Below are positions 1 through 9,405 of a stretch of DNA of 64,000 bases, piece after piece (position 1 is the stretch's first letter; every line of letters starts with the position of its first letter). The DNA is from an uncultured Flavobacterium sp. Its GTDB lineage: Bacteria; Bacteroidota; Bacteroidia; Flavobacteriales; Flavobacteriaceae. The notes under the pieces were generated by a model. It did not search any database. It was not told where the DNA came from and worked only from the letters and a program-made list of their open reading frames with translations. Location of the stretch: positions 1-64,000 of the forward strand of contig NZ_CAMLDD010000002.1 in NCBI RefSeq assembly GCF_946478785.1, written 5' to 3'. The translations under genes and the position numbers were made by a program.

Positions 1-13
1 TAATCTTTGAGCA

Positions 14-256
14 TCACCCCGAGGCAGAGCCTCGAGGAATTCTTTTGATTAAAATACCTCTATTTTTAATTTCTAGTGTGATACGTCTGTATCCAAACCT
101 GCCTTTATGTTTGTCATAAATATGCTGAATGAGTTTTTTAATATCTTTATATTTATCGTCTCTTTGATGTTTCTTTTCGTAGTAGTAATAACTGCTTCTC
201 GCCAAATTCATATGATTAAGCATAATACCTAAATCATACTGACACCTTAATTCCAT
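14..256 (-). pseudogene. IS3-family transposase OrfB, N-terminal fragment
   Basis: About 65 residues match the start of an IS3-family OrfB, including the SSYYYYEKK and HKGRFGYRRITLE stretches that precede the DDE catalytic core. After ..NRGILI the expected sequence is lost. The frame runs into a GC-rich palindrome (CGAGGC-AGA-GCCTCG, 20-34) and stops at 14, so no rve catalytic domain is present. The ATG overlaps the orfA stop codon by one base (TAATG). In this family OrfB is normally made as an OrfAB fusion by -1 frameshifting. Whether the break is an insertion or a deletion cannot be told from the window. Confidence 0.7.
20..34. repeat. GC-rich palindrome at the break in orfB
   Basis: A perfect 6-bp stem (CGAGGC/GCCTCG) with a 3-base loop sits where the transposase reading frame is lost. 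Its base composition is unlike the surrounding AT-rich IS. It may be part of a dispersed intergenic repeat that invaded or replaced the rest of orfB, but only its edge is visible here. Confidence 0.4.
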
Positions 257-780
257 TATGGCTTTCGTTTTATTTTCTTGATTTCTTCGGCTTGAACTAA
301 GGCATTGAACTTTTTTAAAAGAGCATTCTCACATCGTAATGATTCTATCTCCAGTAAAAGTTCTTCCTCTCTTGTTAGAGGCTTATTAGATTTCTTTTTA
401 GCTCTTTTAAAAGTCATTGTAGGTTTTCCTTTAGGTTTAGCTTCTAAGCCTGCAATACCATGTTTTTTATAATTCGTTCGCCATTGAGTAATGACAGATT
501 CACTTGGTATATTAAAAACAAAACAGGCTTCAATCAAAGATAAAGACTTCTCCTGAATTTTTTTTAATACTTTAAGCTTAAAATCAATGCTGTAATACTG
601 ATTCATTTTAGGCAAAAGACCCTGCTTACCATAATGCTTATAAAGGTTAACCCACTTTCTGAGATTACTCTCAGTAAAATTATTCTCTTTTGCAACCGAA
701 CGTATTGAACGATTATTTTTTAGAACTTCCTGAACACAACGAAGTTTAAACTCATAATTATATTTGACTTTTCTTTCCAT
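256..780 (-). CDS. IS3-family transposase OrfA, DNA-binding subunit
   Basis: This 174-residue protein has the two helix-turn-helix modules of IS150 InsJ-type OrfA proteins, at about residues 10-45 (SIRSVAKENNFTESNLRKW) and 65-105 (SLIEACFVFNIPSESVITQW). A basic linker follows, and then a heptad-leucine coiled coil at about 135-165 that mediates multimerisation. OrfA binds the IS ends and supplies the N-terminal half of the OrfAB transposase. Its length equals that of intact InsJ, so orfA itself appears undamaged. It starts 43 bp inside the IS end. The missing OrfB catalytic part means the copy is unlikely to move by itself. Confidence 0.85.
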   Translation of the reverse strand: MERKVKYNYEFKLRCVQEVLKNNRSIRSVAKENNFTESNLRKWVNLYKHYGKQGLLPKMNQYYSIDFKLKVLKKIQEKSLSLIEACFVFNIPSESVITQWRTNYKKHGIAGLEAKPKGKPTMTFKRAKKKSNKPLTREEELLLEIESLRCENALLKKFNALVQAEEIKKIKRKP

Positions 781-787
781 AAAAATA

Positions 788-823
788 CCCCCAAATAGTG
801 TCTAACTTTTTGGGGGCAGTTCA
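788..823 (-). repeat. IS terminal repeat with internal hairpin
   Basis: The IS end reads TGAACTGCCCC on the minus strand and contains an 8-bp stem, CCCCCAAA (788-795) with TTTGGGGG (809-816). On the minus strand the hairpin is followed by a T-rich stretch just before the orfA ATG. This could stop transcripts entering from the upstream aconitase gene, a known protective feature of some insertion sequences. That role is an inference. Confidence 0.6.
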
Positions 824-863
824 TTTTCACAGAGCGTTTTCAAGTATAATCGAAAAGTTAAGA

Positions 864-3128
864 TTAAGCTTTTCCGGCAGCAATTAAGTTCAATGCTGAG
901 CCTGCAACGAACCAGCCAATCTGACCTGCGTTGTATGTATGATTTGCTAAAATGATATCTTTTGAACCATCTGCGTGAACGAATTCTAACGTTAATGGTT
1001 TTCCGGGAGCAAATTCCGTTAAATCAGTAAAGTTGATTGTGTCATTTTCCTGAATTTTATCGTAATCGGCTTCGTTAGCGAAAGTCAATCCTAAAAGGCC
1101 TTGTTTTTTAAGGTTAGTTTCGTGGATACGGGCAAAAGATTTTACCAATACCGCTTTAACTCCCAAGAAACGTGGCTCCATTGCAGCATGCTCACGAGAA
1201 GAACCTTCACCATAATTGTGATCTCCCACAACAATTGAAGGAACTCCAGCCGCTTTATAAGCACGAGCTACGGCAGGAACTGCATCGTAAGCTCCAGTTA
1301 ATTGATTTTTAACCGAATTTGTTTTTTGGTTAAATGCATTTACGGCACCAATCAACATATTATTGGAAATATTATCTAAGTGCCCGCGGAAACGCAGCCA
1401 TGGTCCCGCCATAGAAATATGATCGGTTGTACATTTTCCGAATGCTTTGATTAATAACTTCGCACCAGTAATGTTTTTACCATCCCAAGGCTCAAACGGA
1501 GCCAATAGCTGTAAACGTTCAGACTCAGGATTTACAACTACCTGAACTCCTGAACCATCTTCTGCCGGAGCCTGGAAACCCGGATCTTCAGCATCAAATC
1601 CTTTTGGAGGCAATTCGTCTCCGGTTGGAGCTTCAAGTCTTACTTCCTCCCCATCTTCATTGATTAAAGTATCTGTTAATGGATTGAAACCTAAATCACC
1701 CGCAATAGCCATAGCGGTTACCAATTCCGGGGAACCTACGAATGCCAACGTATTTGGGTTACCATCTGCACGTTTTGAGAAGTTACGGTTGAAAGAGTGA
1801 ACGATTGTATTTCTTTCTTCTTTCTCTGCTCCTTCCCTGTCCCACATACCAATACAAGGCCCGCAGGCGTTCGCAAAAACTGTCGCTCCAATTTTATGGA
1901 ATGTATCGATAAAACCATCTCTTTCGATGGTATAACGAACAACCTCTGAACCCGGAGTAATAGTGAATTCAGATTTTGTTTTTAAGTTTTTAGCGCTTAC
2001 TTGTCTGGCTAAAGAGGCGGCACGGGCAATATCTTCATAAGAGGAGTTGGTACAAGAACCAATTAAACCTACTTCGATTTTTAAAGGCCAATTATTTTTG
2101 ATGGCTTCTTCTTTCATTTTAGAAATTGGAGTAGCTAAATCCGGAGTAAAAGGACCGTTTAAGTGCGGCTCTAATTCAGATAAGTTGATTTCGATTACCT
2201 GATCAAAATATTTTTCAGGATCAGCATACACTTCAGGATCTCCCGTTAAATAAGGCGCTATTTTATCGGCAGCATCCGCAACATCGGCTCTGTTTGTAGA
2301 ACGCAGGTAACGCCCCATTGAATCGTCATAACCAAAAGTGGAAGTTGTAGCTCCAATTTCAGCACCCATGTTACAAATAGTACCTTTTCCGGTACAAGAC
2401 ATAGAAGTGGCACCTTCACCAAAATATTCAACAATAGCACCTGTACCACCTTTTACAGTCAAAATACCAGCTACTTTAAGGATAACATCTTTAGGAGCAG
2501 TCCAGCCTGATAATTTACCAGTTAATTTTACTCCGATTAATTTAGGAAATTTCAATTCCCAGGCCATACCCGACATGACGTCTACGGCATCAGCTCCACC
2601 AACACCAACCGCTACCATTCCTAAACCACCTGCATTTACGGTGTGCGAATCAGTACCGATCATCATTCCGCCCGGGAAAGCATAATTCTCCAATACTACC
2701 TGATGAATAATTCCAGCTCCTGGTTTCCAGAAACCAATTCCGTATTTATTCGAAACTGACGATAAAAAATCGAAAACTTCGTTACTTTGTGTTTTTGCTC
2801 TGGCCAAATCGGTTGCCGCATCTACTTTTGCCTGAATCAGGTGATCACAGTGAACTGTTGTGGGAACAGCAACTGTTTTCTTTCCGGCGTGCATAAATTG
2901 TAATAAAGCCATTTGAGCAGTTGCATCCTGACAAGCCACGCGATCGGGTGCAAAATCAACATAATCAACGCCTCTTCCAAACGCCTTAGTTGGATTTCCA
3001 TCCCAAAGGTGATTGTACAAAATTTTCTCAGTTAAGGTAAGTGGGCGACCAACAATCTCGCGTGCTTTATCAACACGACCGGGCATGTTGTCATACACTT
3101 TTTTAATCATTTCTATATCAAATGCCAT
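864..3128 (-). CDS. acn: Aconitate hydratase, mitochondrial-type
   Basis: This enzyme interconverts citrate and isocitrate in the TCA cycle in the cytoplasm, using a [4Fe-4S] cluster. It is 754 residues long. The cluster ligands are visible at C359 (GSCTNSS) and C422/C425 (CGPCIGMW), almost the numbering of the mammalian mitochondrial enzyme. The [12 protein letters not shown] loop and the C-terminal swivel motif [14 protein letters not shown] are present. I chose the ATG at 3128 (MAFDIEM), where the family begins. An upstream in-frame extension crosses the likely promoter and a terminator. It lies downstream of acnB on the same strand, but a terminator separates them, so it probably has its own promoter. 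An IS has landed just after its stop. Confidence 0.96.
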   Translation of the reverse strand: MAFDIEMIKKVYDNMPGRVDKAREIVGRPLTLTEKILYNHLWDGNPTKAFGRGVDYVDFAPDRVACQDATAQMALLQFMHAGKKTVAVPTTVHCDHLIQAKVDAATDLARAKTQSNEVFDFLSSVSNKYGIGFWKPGAGIIHQVVLENYAFPGGMMIGTDSHTVNAGGLGMVAVGVGGADAVDVMSGMAWELKFPKLIGVKLTGKLSGWTAPKDVILKVAGILTVKGGTGAIVEYFGEGATSMSCTGKGTICNMGAEIGATTSTFGYDDSMGRYLRSTNRADVADAADKIAPYLTGDPEVYADPEKYFDQVIEINLSELEPHLNGPFTPDLATPISKMKEEAIKNNWPLKIEVGLIGSCTNSSYEDIARAASLARQVSAKNLKTKSEFTITPGSEVVRYTIERDGFIDTFHKIGATVFANACGPCIGMWDREGAEKEERNTIVHSFNRNFSKRADGNPNTLAFVGSPELVTAMAIAGDLGFNPLTDTLINEDGEEVRLEAPTGDELPPKGFDAEDPGFQAPAEDGSGVQVVVNPESERLQLLAPFEPWDGKNITGAKLLIKAFGKCTTDHISMAGPWLRFRGHLDNISNNMLIGAVNAFNQKTNSVKNQLTGAYDAVPAVARAYKAAGVPSIVVGDHNYGEGSSREHAAMEPRFLGVKAVLVKSFARIHETNLKKQGLLGLTFANEADYDKIQENDTINFTDLTEFAPGKPLTLEFVHADGSKDIILANHTYNAGQIGWFVAGSALNLIAAGKA

Positions 3129-3163
3129 AATTGTGTAATTGTTTTGTTTATTTTTTTGAACTT

Positions 3164-3171
3164 CTAAGATA
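3164..3171 (-). promoter_or_regulatory. Possible -7 element for the mitochondrial-type aconitase
   Basis: The minus strand reads TATCTTAG, one base off the Bacteroidota TAnnTTTG element, 35 bases before the ATG and downstream of the acnB terminator. There is no clear -33 TTG. Confidence 0.3.
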
Positions 3172-3198
3172 CGAAAAATTGAACAGTTAGTAATAAAA

Positions 3199-3223
3199 AA
3201 GCCTGAGTTTATCACTCAGGCTT
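3199..3223 (-). terminator. Rho-independent terminator after acnB
   Basis: A 10-bp perfect stem (AAGCCTGAGT/ACTCAGGCTT) with a 5-base loop is followed on the minus strand by a run of six T. It sits 29 bases past the acnB stop. Confidence 0.85.
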
Positions 3224-3251
3224 TAGAATTTATGATTATATTATCATTTGA

Positions 3252-6038
3252 TTATTGCTGTACTAATAATTTATGAGAAGGCGCAAACTTAGTTAAGTTA
3301 ATACCATCTACAGCAGCTACATATTCTTCGATTGTTGGAGTTCTTCCAAGTATTGTAGAAAGAACTACAACTGGTGTTGATGAAAGCAATGATTCACCTT
3401 TTTTACCTTCAGCATCTTCTACTACTCTTCCTTGGAAAAGACGCGTAGATGTTGCCATTACGGTATCTCCTTTAGCCGCTTTTTCCTGGTTACCCATACA
3501 AAGGTTACATCCTGGTCGCTCTAAATACAACATGTTTTCGTATTCTGTACGTGCTGCCCCTTTTGGAATATCATCGTTAAATTCGAAACCAGAATATTTC
3601 TGTAAAACTTCCCAGTCACCTTCTGCTTTAAGTTCATCTACAATATTATATGTAGGTGGCGCTACAACAAGCGGTGCCAAAAATTCTACTTTTCCTTTTT
3701 GTGTTTCTATATTCTTAAGCATTTGAGCCAGAATTTTCATATCTCCTTTATGAACCATACAAGAACCGATAAATCCAAGATCTACTTTTTTATCTCCTCC
3801 ATAGAAAGATAAAGGTCTGATGGTATCGTGAGTATATCTTTTAGAAACATCATTATTATTTACGTCCGGATCAGCAATCATTGGCTCTGCAATCAAATCA
3901 AGATCAACCACAACTTCTGCAAAATACTTCGCATTTGCATCTGGAGTTAAAGCTGGTTTTTCACCCGTTTTGATTTCTGTAATTCTCTTATCTGCCTTAT
4001 TAATCAATCCCTGAAGAACATGTTTTTCATTGTCCATTCCTTTATCGATCATGATTTTGATTCTTCCTTTTGCAATTTCTAATGATTCCACTAAAGTATC
4101 ATCTTCAGAAATACAGATAGAAGCTTTTGCTTTCATTTCAGCAGTCCAGTCCGTAAACGTAAAGGCCTGGTCAGCAGTAAGGGTTCCTAAGTGAACCTCA
4201 ATGATTCTTCCCTGGAAGACATTTTCACCGCCAAATTGCTTAAGCATTTGAGATTGTGTCGCATGAACCACATCACGGAAATCCATGTAGCTTTTCATAT
4301 CTCCTTTGAAAGTAACTTTTACCGATTCCGGAATTGGCATTGAAGCTTCTCCGGTAGCAAGAGCAAGAGCAACAGTTCCTGAGTCAGCCCCAAAAGCAAC
4401 ACCTTTTGACATTCTTGTGTGAGAGTCACCACCAATAATGATAGCCCACTCGTCTATTGTAATATCGTTAAGTACTTTGTGAATTACGTCTGTCATTGAA
4501 TGATAAACTCCTTTCGGGTCACGGGCAGTGATTAAACCGAAGTCGTTCATGAATTTCATCAATTTTGGAATGTTAGCCTGTGCTTTTTTATCCCAAACTG
4601 ATGCAGTGTGACAGCCAGATTGGTAAGCACCGTCAACGATTGGAGAAATTACCGTAGCAGCCATAGACTCCAATTCCTGAGCAGTCATCAAACCTGTAGT
4701 ATCCTGAGAACCTACAATGTTAACTTCAACACGTACATCAGATCCGGCGTGTAATATTTTACCCGGAGTTGTTCCAACTGCGTTTCTGTTGAAGATTTTT
4801 TCAACAGCTGTAAGACCTTGTCCTTCAATTGAAACTTCTTTTGACGGAGCAAATACAGTAGGAATATTGATTCCTAAAAGCTTACAGGCAAATGTTTGTA
4901 TTTTTTTACCAAATACAATAGCATATGAACCACCAGCTTTAATGAATTCTAATTTCTGAGGAGTGAATGCCTTAGAAATATCGATTAATTCCTGGTCTCC
5001 GTTATATAATTTTTTCTTTTTTGTATTAATTGTAAGAACAGTTCCGGTAGCAACAGAGTAAGTTTCTTCCAAAACAGGATCTCCACTTTCATTACGAATT
5101 GGGTTACCATTTGCATCTAATTGTTTTACCCAGTTTTTAAGGTCGATACCAATACCACCGGTAACATCAACTGTTGTTAGAAAGATTGGAGAAATACCGT
5201 TTGTACCTCCAACAATTGGAGCAATATTTACGAATGGAATATAAGGACTTGCTTGTTTACCTGTCCAAAGAGCCACGTTGTTTACACCTGACATTCTTGA
5301 TGAACCTACACCCATCGTACCTTTCTCAGCAATCAACATCACGCTTTTATCAGGATGTTGTGCCTGAAGTGCTTTAATTTCGTCTTGCGCCTGAGGCGTG
5401 ATCATACACTTACCATGCAATTCACGATCAGAACGTGAGTGAGCCTGATTTCCTGGAGATAATAAATCAGTCGAAATGTCACCCACTCCAGCTATAAAGG
5501 TAACCACTTTAATTTCTTCCGCTATTTCCGGCAATTTTGTAAAAAACTCTGCCTGAGCGTAACTTTTAATAATATCTATGGCGATTGTATTACCGCTTTC
5601 GAACGCAGCTTTAAGACGATCTGTATCGGCATCATAAAGGTAAACTTGTGTTTTTAGCACTTTTGCAGCTTCATTTGCAATTGCAGTATCATTTCCTAAA
5701 GCTAAATCAAGAAGCACTTCAATCGAAGGGCCACCTTTCATATGTGATAATAATTCAAAAGCAAAAGCCGGAGTAATTTCATTTACTACAGATTCACCTA
5801 AAATGATTTCTTTTAAAAATTTTGCTTTTACACCAGCTGCACTCGTCGTTCCTGGTATAGTGTTGTAGATAAAAAACTGAAGAGAATCTTCTCTATATTC
5901 ATTATTTACATCTTTAATTTGAGCAATAATTACACTTAACAAATCGGCACCATCAATTGGTTTCGGGTTAAGCCCTTGTTCTTTACGCTCTTCAATTTCC
6001 TTCAGGTAATCTTTGTAAATAGTATTATCAAAAGCCAT
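3252..6038 (-). CDS. acnB: Bifunctional aconitate hydratase 2 / 2-methylisocitrate dehydratase
   Basis: AcnB-type aconitase, 928 residues against about 865 in E. coli. It catalyses citrate-isocitrate isomerisation and, in characterised relatives, 2-methylisocitrate dehydration. The [4Fe-4S] ligands are C760 (GSCMVHKGDM) and C844/C847 (GCNLCMGN). The N-terminal HEAT-like domain, the swivel domain (KGTMGVGSSRMSG) and the GGDSHTRMSKGVAFGADSG stretch are all present in the AcnB order. It is a separate transcription unit: a perfect -7 element lies 30 bases upstream and a terminator follows. It sits beside a second aconitase of a different subfamily. The E. coli enzymes are known to differ in stability and regulation, and a similar split is plausible here. 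Confidence 0.96.
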   Translation of the reverse strand: MAFDNTIYKDYLKEIEERKEQGLNPKPIDGADLLSVIIAQIKDVNNEYREDSLQFFIYNTIPGTTSAAGVKAKFLKEIILGESVVNEITPAFAFELLSHMKGGPSIEVLLDLALGNDTAIANEAAKVLKTQVYLYDADTDRLKAAFESGNTIAIDIIKSYAQAEFFTKLPEIAEEIKVVTFIAGVGDISTDLLSPGNQAHSRSDRELHGKCMITPQAQDEIKALQAQHPDKSVMLIAEKGTMGVGSSRMSGVNNVALWTGKQASPYIPFVNIAPIVGGTNGISPIFLTTVDVTGGIGIDLKNWVKQLDANGNPIRNESGDPVLEETYSVATGTVLTINTKKKKLYNGDQELIDISKAFTPQKLEFIKAGGSYAIVFGKKIQTFACKLLGINIPTVFAPSKEVSIEGQGLTAVEKIFNRNAVGTTPGKILHAGSDVRVEVNIVGSQDTTGLMTAQELESMAATVISPIVDGAYQSGCHTASVWDKKAQANIPKLMKFMNDFGLITARDPKGVYHSMTDVIHKVLNDITIDEWAIIIGGDSHTRMSKGVAFGADSGTVALALATGEASMPIPESVKVTFKGDMKSYMDFRDVVHATQSQMLKQFGGENVFQGRIIEVHLGTLTADQAFTFTDWTAEMKAKASICISEDDTLVESLEIAKGRIKIMIDKGMDNEKHVLQGLINKADKRITEIKTGEKPALTPDANAKYFAEVVVDLDLIAEPMIADPDVNNNDVSKRYTHDTIRPLSFYGGDKKVDLGFIGSCMVHKGDMKILAQMLKNIETQKGKVEFLAPLVVAPPTYNIVDELKAEGDWEVLQKYSGFEFNDDIPKGAARTEYENMLYLERPGCNLCMGNQEKAAKGDTVMATSTRLFQGRVVEDAEGKKGESLLSSTPVVVLSTILGRTPTIEEYVAAVDGINLTKFAPSHKLLVQQ

Positions 6039-6068
6039 AGTAAATTAGGTATTTTTATTTTTTGTTCG

Positions 6069-6076
6069 CAAATGTA
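6069..6076 (-). promoter_or_regulatory. acnB: acnB promoter -7 element
   Basis: The minus strand reads TACATTTG, a perfect TAnnTTTG, ending 30 bases before the acnB ATG. The -33 region is only T-rich. Confidence 0.65.
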
Positions 6077-6364
6077 GAAATTAAAGCTGAGAATTAAAAA
6101 AAATATAATGGATGCACCGTTTTCAAAAATTATTATTGCAAAATAATGAATTCTTCGTTCAATTATTACCAATACTTCAATTTTATATCTAAATATTAAA
6201 TTATCAATAATTTAATATCTTTTCCTTAACAAAGTCGAAATTATATGTTACAAACAAAGTCTTATTTTGAGTCTTTTTTGAATAAGAATGTTTCTAAATA
6301 AGTATTTATAACGTTATAGTTATTCTTAATATTCTAATTTCATACGTAAAACTACTTAAAATAT

Positions 6365-6398
6365 AAAAGCCTGAAAATTTTAAAATTTTCAGGCTTTT
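6365..6398 (-). terminator. Terminator after the MoxR ATPase gene
   Basis: A perfect 17-bp inverted repeat without a spacer (AAAAGCCTGAAAATTTT and its complement) lies 20 bases past the stop. The outer A/T pairs provide the T-tract in either direction, so it may work both ways. Confidence 0.8.
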
Positions 6399-6417
6399 AA
6401 TAAATTATATTTACTTT

Positions 6418-7371
6418 CTACATCAACTTCTGAATGATAATCTCTTCTGTTATTCCTTCAGCGTCGGCTTTGTAGTTTTTAATAATTCTATGACGTAAAA
6501 TACCCGTTGCAACTGCTTTTACATCTTCGATATCCGGAGAAAACTTGCCATTGAAAGCAGCATGAGCCTTGGCTGCTAAAATCAAATTCTGAGACGCTCT
6601 TGGACCTGCACCCCAGTCTAAATAATTCTTAACAAAATCATTTGACAAAGGATTATCAGGACGTGTTTTACTTACCAACGTCACTGCATATTCAATAACA
6701 TTATCCGCTACTGGAATCCTGCGGATCAAATGTTGAAAATCAATAATTTCCTGCGCTGTAAACAAAGGATTTATTCTTGTTTTTATATCCGAAGTAGTTT
6801 GTTTTACTACCTGAACTTCTTCCTGAAAACTTGGATATTCGAGTTTTACGGCAAACATAAAACGGTCCAATTGCGCTTCCGGCAAAGGATAAGTTCCTTC
6901 TTGCTCAATTGGGTTTTGCGTTGCCAATACAAAATATGGTAAATCTAACTTATGATTTTCTCCTGCAATTGTTACAGAACGCTCCTGCATCGCTTCAAGC
7001 AAAGCTGCCTGAGTTTTAGGAGGAGTTCTGTTGATCTCATCGGCAAGAATAATGTTTGAAAAAATTGGTCCTTTTATAAATTTAAACTGTCTGTTTTCAT
7101 CTAAAATTTCACTTCCTAAAATATCCGAAGGCATTAAATCTGGGGTAAACTGAATTCTTTTAAAATCTAAACCTAAAGCCTGAGACAGTGTATTGATCAT
7201 TAAAGTTTTTGCCAAACCGGGAACACCTATTAAAAGTGCGTGTCCTCCTGAAAATATGCATAATAAAATTTGATCTACAACTGCATCCTGGCCTACAATA
7301 ATTTTTGCTATTTCGATTTTTAATTCATTACGTTTCTGAACTAAATTATGAATTGCTGCTACATCAGACAT
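6418..7371 (-). CDS. MoxR-family AAA+ ATPase
   Basis: This 317-residue AAA+ ATPase has Walker A GVPGLAKT at about residues 45-52, Walker B IILADEINR near 108-116, and sensor motifs in TQNPIEQEGTYPLPEAQLDRFMF-type order. MoxR proteins act as chaperone-like ATPases in assembly of metalloenzymes or cell-envelope complexes. Their usual partners (DUF58, Bat/VWA proteins) do not follow here: the gene is flanked by terminators on both sides and stands next to a SurA-like foldase. The ATG at 7371 lies 20 bases past the preceding terminator, so its promoter must overlap that hairpin or it relies on read-through. The specific substrate is unknown. Confidence 0.92.
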   Translation of the reverse strand: MSDVAAIHNLVQKRNELKIEIAKIIVGQDAVVDQILLCIFSGGHALLIGVPGLAKTLMINTLSQALGLDFKRIQFTPDLMPSDILGSEILDENRQFKFIKGPIFSNIILADEINRTPPKTQAALLEAMQERSVTIAGENHKLDLPYFVLATQNPIEQEGTYPLPEAQLDRFMFAVKLEYPSFQEEVQVVKQTTSDIKTRINPLFTAQEIIDFQHLIRRIPVADNVIEYAVTLVSKTRPDNPLSNDFVKNYLDWGAGPRASQNLILAAKAHAAFNGKFSPDIEDVKAVATGILRHRIIKNYKADAEGITEEIIIQKLM

Positions 7372-7391
7372 TTAAGTATGTTTTTAAATTA

Positions 7392-7433
7392 AAAAAGAGT
7401 TAGTTCTATGAATTCATAAAACTAACTCTTTTT
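7392..7433 (-). terminator. Terminator after the SurA-like gene
   Basis: A 14-bp perfect stem (AAAAAGAGTTAGTT and its complement) with a 14-base loop is followed by T residues on the minus strand, 16 bases past the stop codon. Confidence 0.8.
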
Positions 7434-7449
7434 ATTTATTTTATAAAAA

Positions 7450-8883
7450 TTATTTTTTCAACCAATTGTTTGTAAAAGTACAATCTCTGTACTCTCCAAT
7501 AATTTTAATGTAAGTATCTTTTATTTTAGTATCAAACCATTTTCCAATAGCGCTTATTTGTTTTTCTTTTAGGGCCAACTCTTTGATTTTAGTATAATCT
7601 TTGGCATAATCAGCTACGTGCTCATCAATCCTGTTTGTTACAGTAATCAATTTGTATGTTTTCTTGCCTTTATCATCTGTATCCAAAAGTGGTTGAGAAA
7701 CTTCATCATCTTTTAAATTCGAAACCTGACTATATAGTGTCGCATCCATTTTAGTCAATTCAAAACGTGTATCCTGTGTATTTGGATTAACCAATGTACC
7801 TCCGTTAGCTCTGGTTTCTTTTTGATCAGACTCTGTTCTTGCTGCATCTGCAAAAGAAATTTCTTTATTTACAATCTTATTTCTAATGTTTGTGATTCTC
7901 TCCTTCGCTTCGTTCAATGCTGCTTCTGAAACTGTTGGCGAAATTAAAATATGACGCAATTCTACTTCCTGTCCTTTTATTTTATCAACCATAATTATAT
8001 GATATCCATAGGTAGTTTCAAAAGGATCTGATATTTCTCCTTCTGCAAGAGTAAAGGCGACATCTTTAAATTCCTTTACAAAAGGAGTTTTTCTTGTCAT
8101 TTTATAATAGCCCCCATTTGGAGATGAACCTGGATCCTGAGAATACAAAACCGCTTTTGTAGCAAAACTTGAACCTTCTAAAACATCTTTTTTAATTGAA
8201 TTTAATCTGTCAATTACTTTTTGTTTATCTTCTTTCGAAACTTTAGGTTCTACAACAATTTGAGCGACTTCCATTTCAGCTCCAAAAGTTGGCAAATCCT
8301 CTTTTGGTATTTTTTTAAAGAAATTACGAACCTCCTCAGGTGTGATTTCTACAGCATCAATAATCTTTTTCTGCATTTCAGAAGATAATTTTTGCTCTTT
8401 TAAAATATCTGAAAAATAAGTTTTAAATTCTTCAACAGAACTTTTCTTATAAAACTCAACAATTTTATTTATATCTCCTCCGGTTTGTCTCATCATATAA
8501 GTAAGTCTTTCATCCATCATGCCTTTTACTTCTGCATCACTAACAACGATACTATCCTGTATAGCCTGATGAGCATACAATTTATCTTCTAAAAGCTTAC
8601 CCAACATTTGGCATCTCGTAACATCTTTTACAGATCCGCCCTGAGCAGTGATTTCAAGATATCCTTTGTCAATATCCGAATCCAAAACAATATAATCTCC
8701 AACTGTAGCGATGATACCATCAATCTTTTGCTTATTGATTGAAGTCGCTTCAACAGGCTTCTCAGCTACAACATCATTAATGATTTCCTGAGCAGAAACA
8801 ACTGAGTTGAAAAAAAGTAAAAAACATATTGTTAGCACTAATTTGTAATCAATAGTTTTTAGCTGTAATTTTTTTAATAACAT
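7450..8883 (-). CDS. SurA-like periplasmic peptidylprolyl isomerase
   Basis: The 477-residue protein begins with a signal peptide (hydrophobic LVLTICFLLFFNSVVSA, then QEI). A SurA_N-type chaperone segment follows and then two parvulin-like domains, the second beginning at VELRHILISP. Such proteins catalyse prolyl cis-trans isomerisation and escort unfolded outer-membrane proteins through the periplasm. I chose the ATG at 8883 because it places the signal peptide at the N terminus; a longer in-frame extension would bury it behind about 50 unlikely residues. It is transcribed just before the MoxR gene but a strong terminator lies between. The assignment to PpiC/SurA class is firm; orthology to E. 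coli surA is less so. Confidence 0.9.
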   Translation of the reverse strand: MLLKKLQLKTIDYKLVLTICFLLFFNSVVSAQEIINDVVAEKPVEATSINKQKIDGIIATVGDYIVLDSDIDKGYLEITAQGGSVKDVTRCQMLGKLLEDKLYAHQAIQDSIVVSDAEVKGMMDERLTYMMRQTGGDINKIVEFYKKSSVEEFKTYFSDILKEQKLSSEMQKKIIDAVEITPEEVRNFFKKIPKEDLPTFGAEMEVAQIVVEPKVSKEDKQKVIDRLNSIKKDVLEGSSFATKAVLYSQDPGSSPNGGYYKMTRKTPFVKEFKDVAFTLAEGEISDPFETTYGYHIIMVDKIKGQEVELRHILISPTVSEAALNEAKERITNIRNKIVNKEISFADAARTESDQKETRANGGTLVNPNTQDTRFELTKMDATLYSQVSNLKDDEVSQPLLDTDDKGKKTYKLITVTNRIDEHVADYAKDYTKIKELALKEKQISAIGKWFDTKIKDTYIKIIGEYRDCTFTNNWLKK

Positions 8884-9405
8884 TATTTTAAATTTAATTT
8901 GAATGTAAGGTCTTGTTTTAGTTTTCTTTAAAACTGAAATTAATTGAATTAATATTTTCAAAACTTTAGAAAATAAAAAAACTGCATCCGTTTTTTTACA
9001 ACTTATAACGAACAAAAATAACAATTCAATTACATAATCCAACTATCAGCTATACTATTAACAAAAAATTATATGGGCAGGATTTCAATTTCACAAATTA
9101 AAGCTGTTTTCAAGTGATTATTCATTAAAAAACTAAACATTTTTGCTTCTACACTTGCAAAAAAAACAACCTTCCTAAAAACAAAAAAAAATATAATTAC
9201 CTTAATTTCAACACAATAAAAAAACTTTTCAACACTATAACGTTTTCGCTGTATAACTATTTTGTTATGATTATAAATCAAATCAAAAAACACATACTTT
9301 AGTTGGGTAATCGATATTTTTTGGTGTAAAAAATTATGAATACCTCTTTTTTTCTGCAAAAAATGGCAACTACAACTTTATTAACCCTTAAACCAATTTT
9401 TAGTT
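8884..9405. other. Divergent intergenic region between the foldase and amylase genes
   Basis: This 522-bp, very AT-rich stretch must hold promoters for both divergent genes, but I see no perfect TAnnTTTG at a useful distance on either strand. Two loosely similar 12-base units, TATAACGTTTTC (9237-9248) and TATAACTATTTT (9253-9264), occur as a direct repeat and could be regulator half-sites. A 96-codon frame on the minus strand looks non-coding. Confidence 0.4.

Larger units (their letters stand above)
1..823 (-). mobile_element. IS3-family (IS150-like) insertion sequence, one end and orfA/orfB region
   Basis: The block holds an orfA-orfB pair typical of IS3-family elements and ends at 823 with the terminal sequence TGAACTGCCCC when read on the minus strand, which has the family's TG start. 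The element lies 40 bp past the stop of the aconitase gene, in the same orientation. The other end is outside the window or lost, so no target duplication can be checked. OrfB is cut short near position 50, so this copy is probably defective. The orfA/orfB pairing is seen directly; the family assignment is from recognised motifs. Confidence 0.8.
6039..6417. other. Intergenic region between moxR and acnB
   Basis: This 379-bp AT-rich stretch holds the acnB promoter (6069-6076), the moxR terminator (6365-6398) and a perfect 12-bp palindrome TATAACGTTATA at 6307-6318. I see no coding signal in any frame. The palindrome is about 270 bp upstream of the acnB start, which is far for a simple operator. 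Confidence 0.5.

Noticed and set aside
2338..2685. A 115-codon plus-strand frame rich in Pro and Ile
   Set aside because: It is the shadow of the mitochondrial-type aconitase gene on the other strand.
3129..3215. A 29-residue N-terminal extension of the mitochondrial-type aconitase
   Set aside because: It runs through the putative promoter and into the acnB terminator, so it cannot be translated from the gene's own transcript.
9069..9359. A 96-codon frame on the minus strand between the foldase and amylase genes
   Set aside because: It is rich in Phe, Lys and Ile as expected from AT-rich non-coding DNA, matches no family I know and covers the divergent promoter region.
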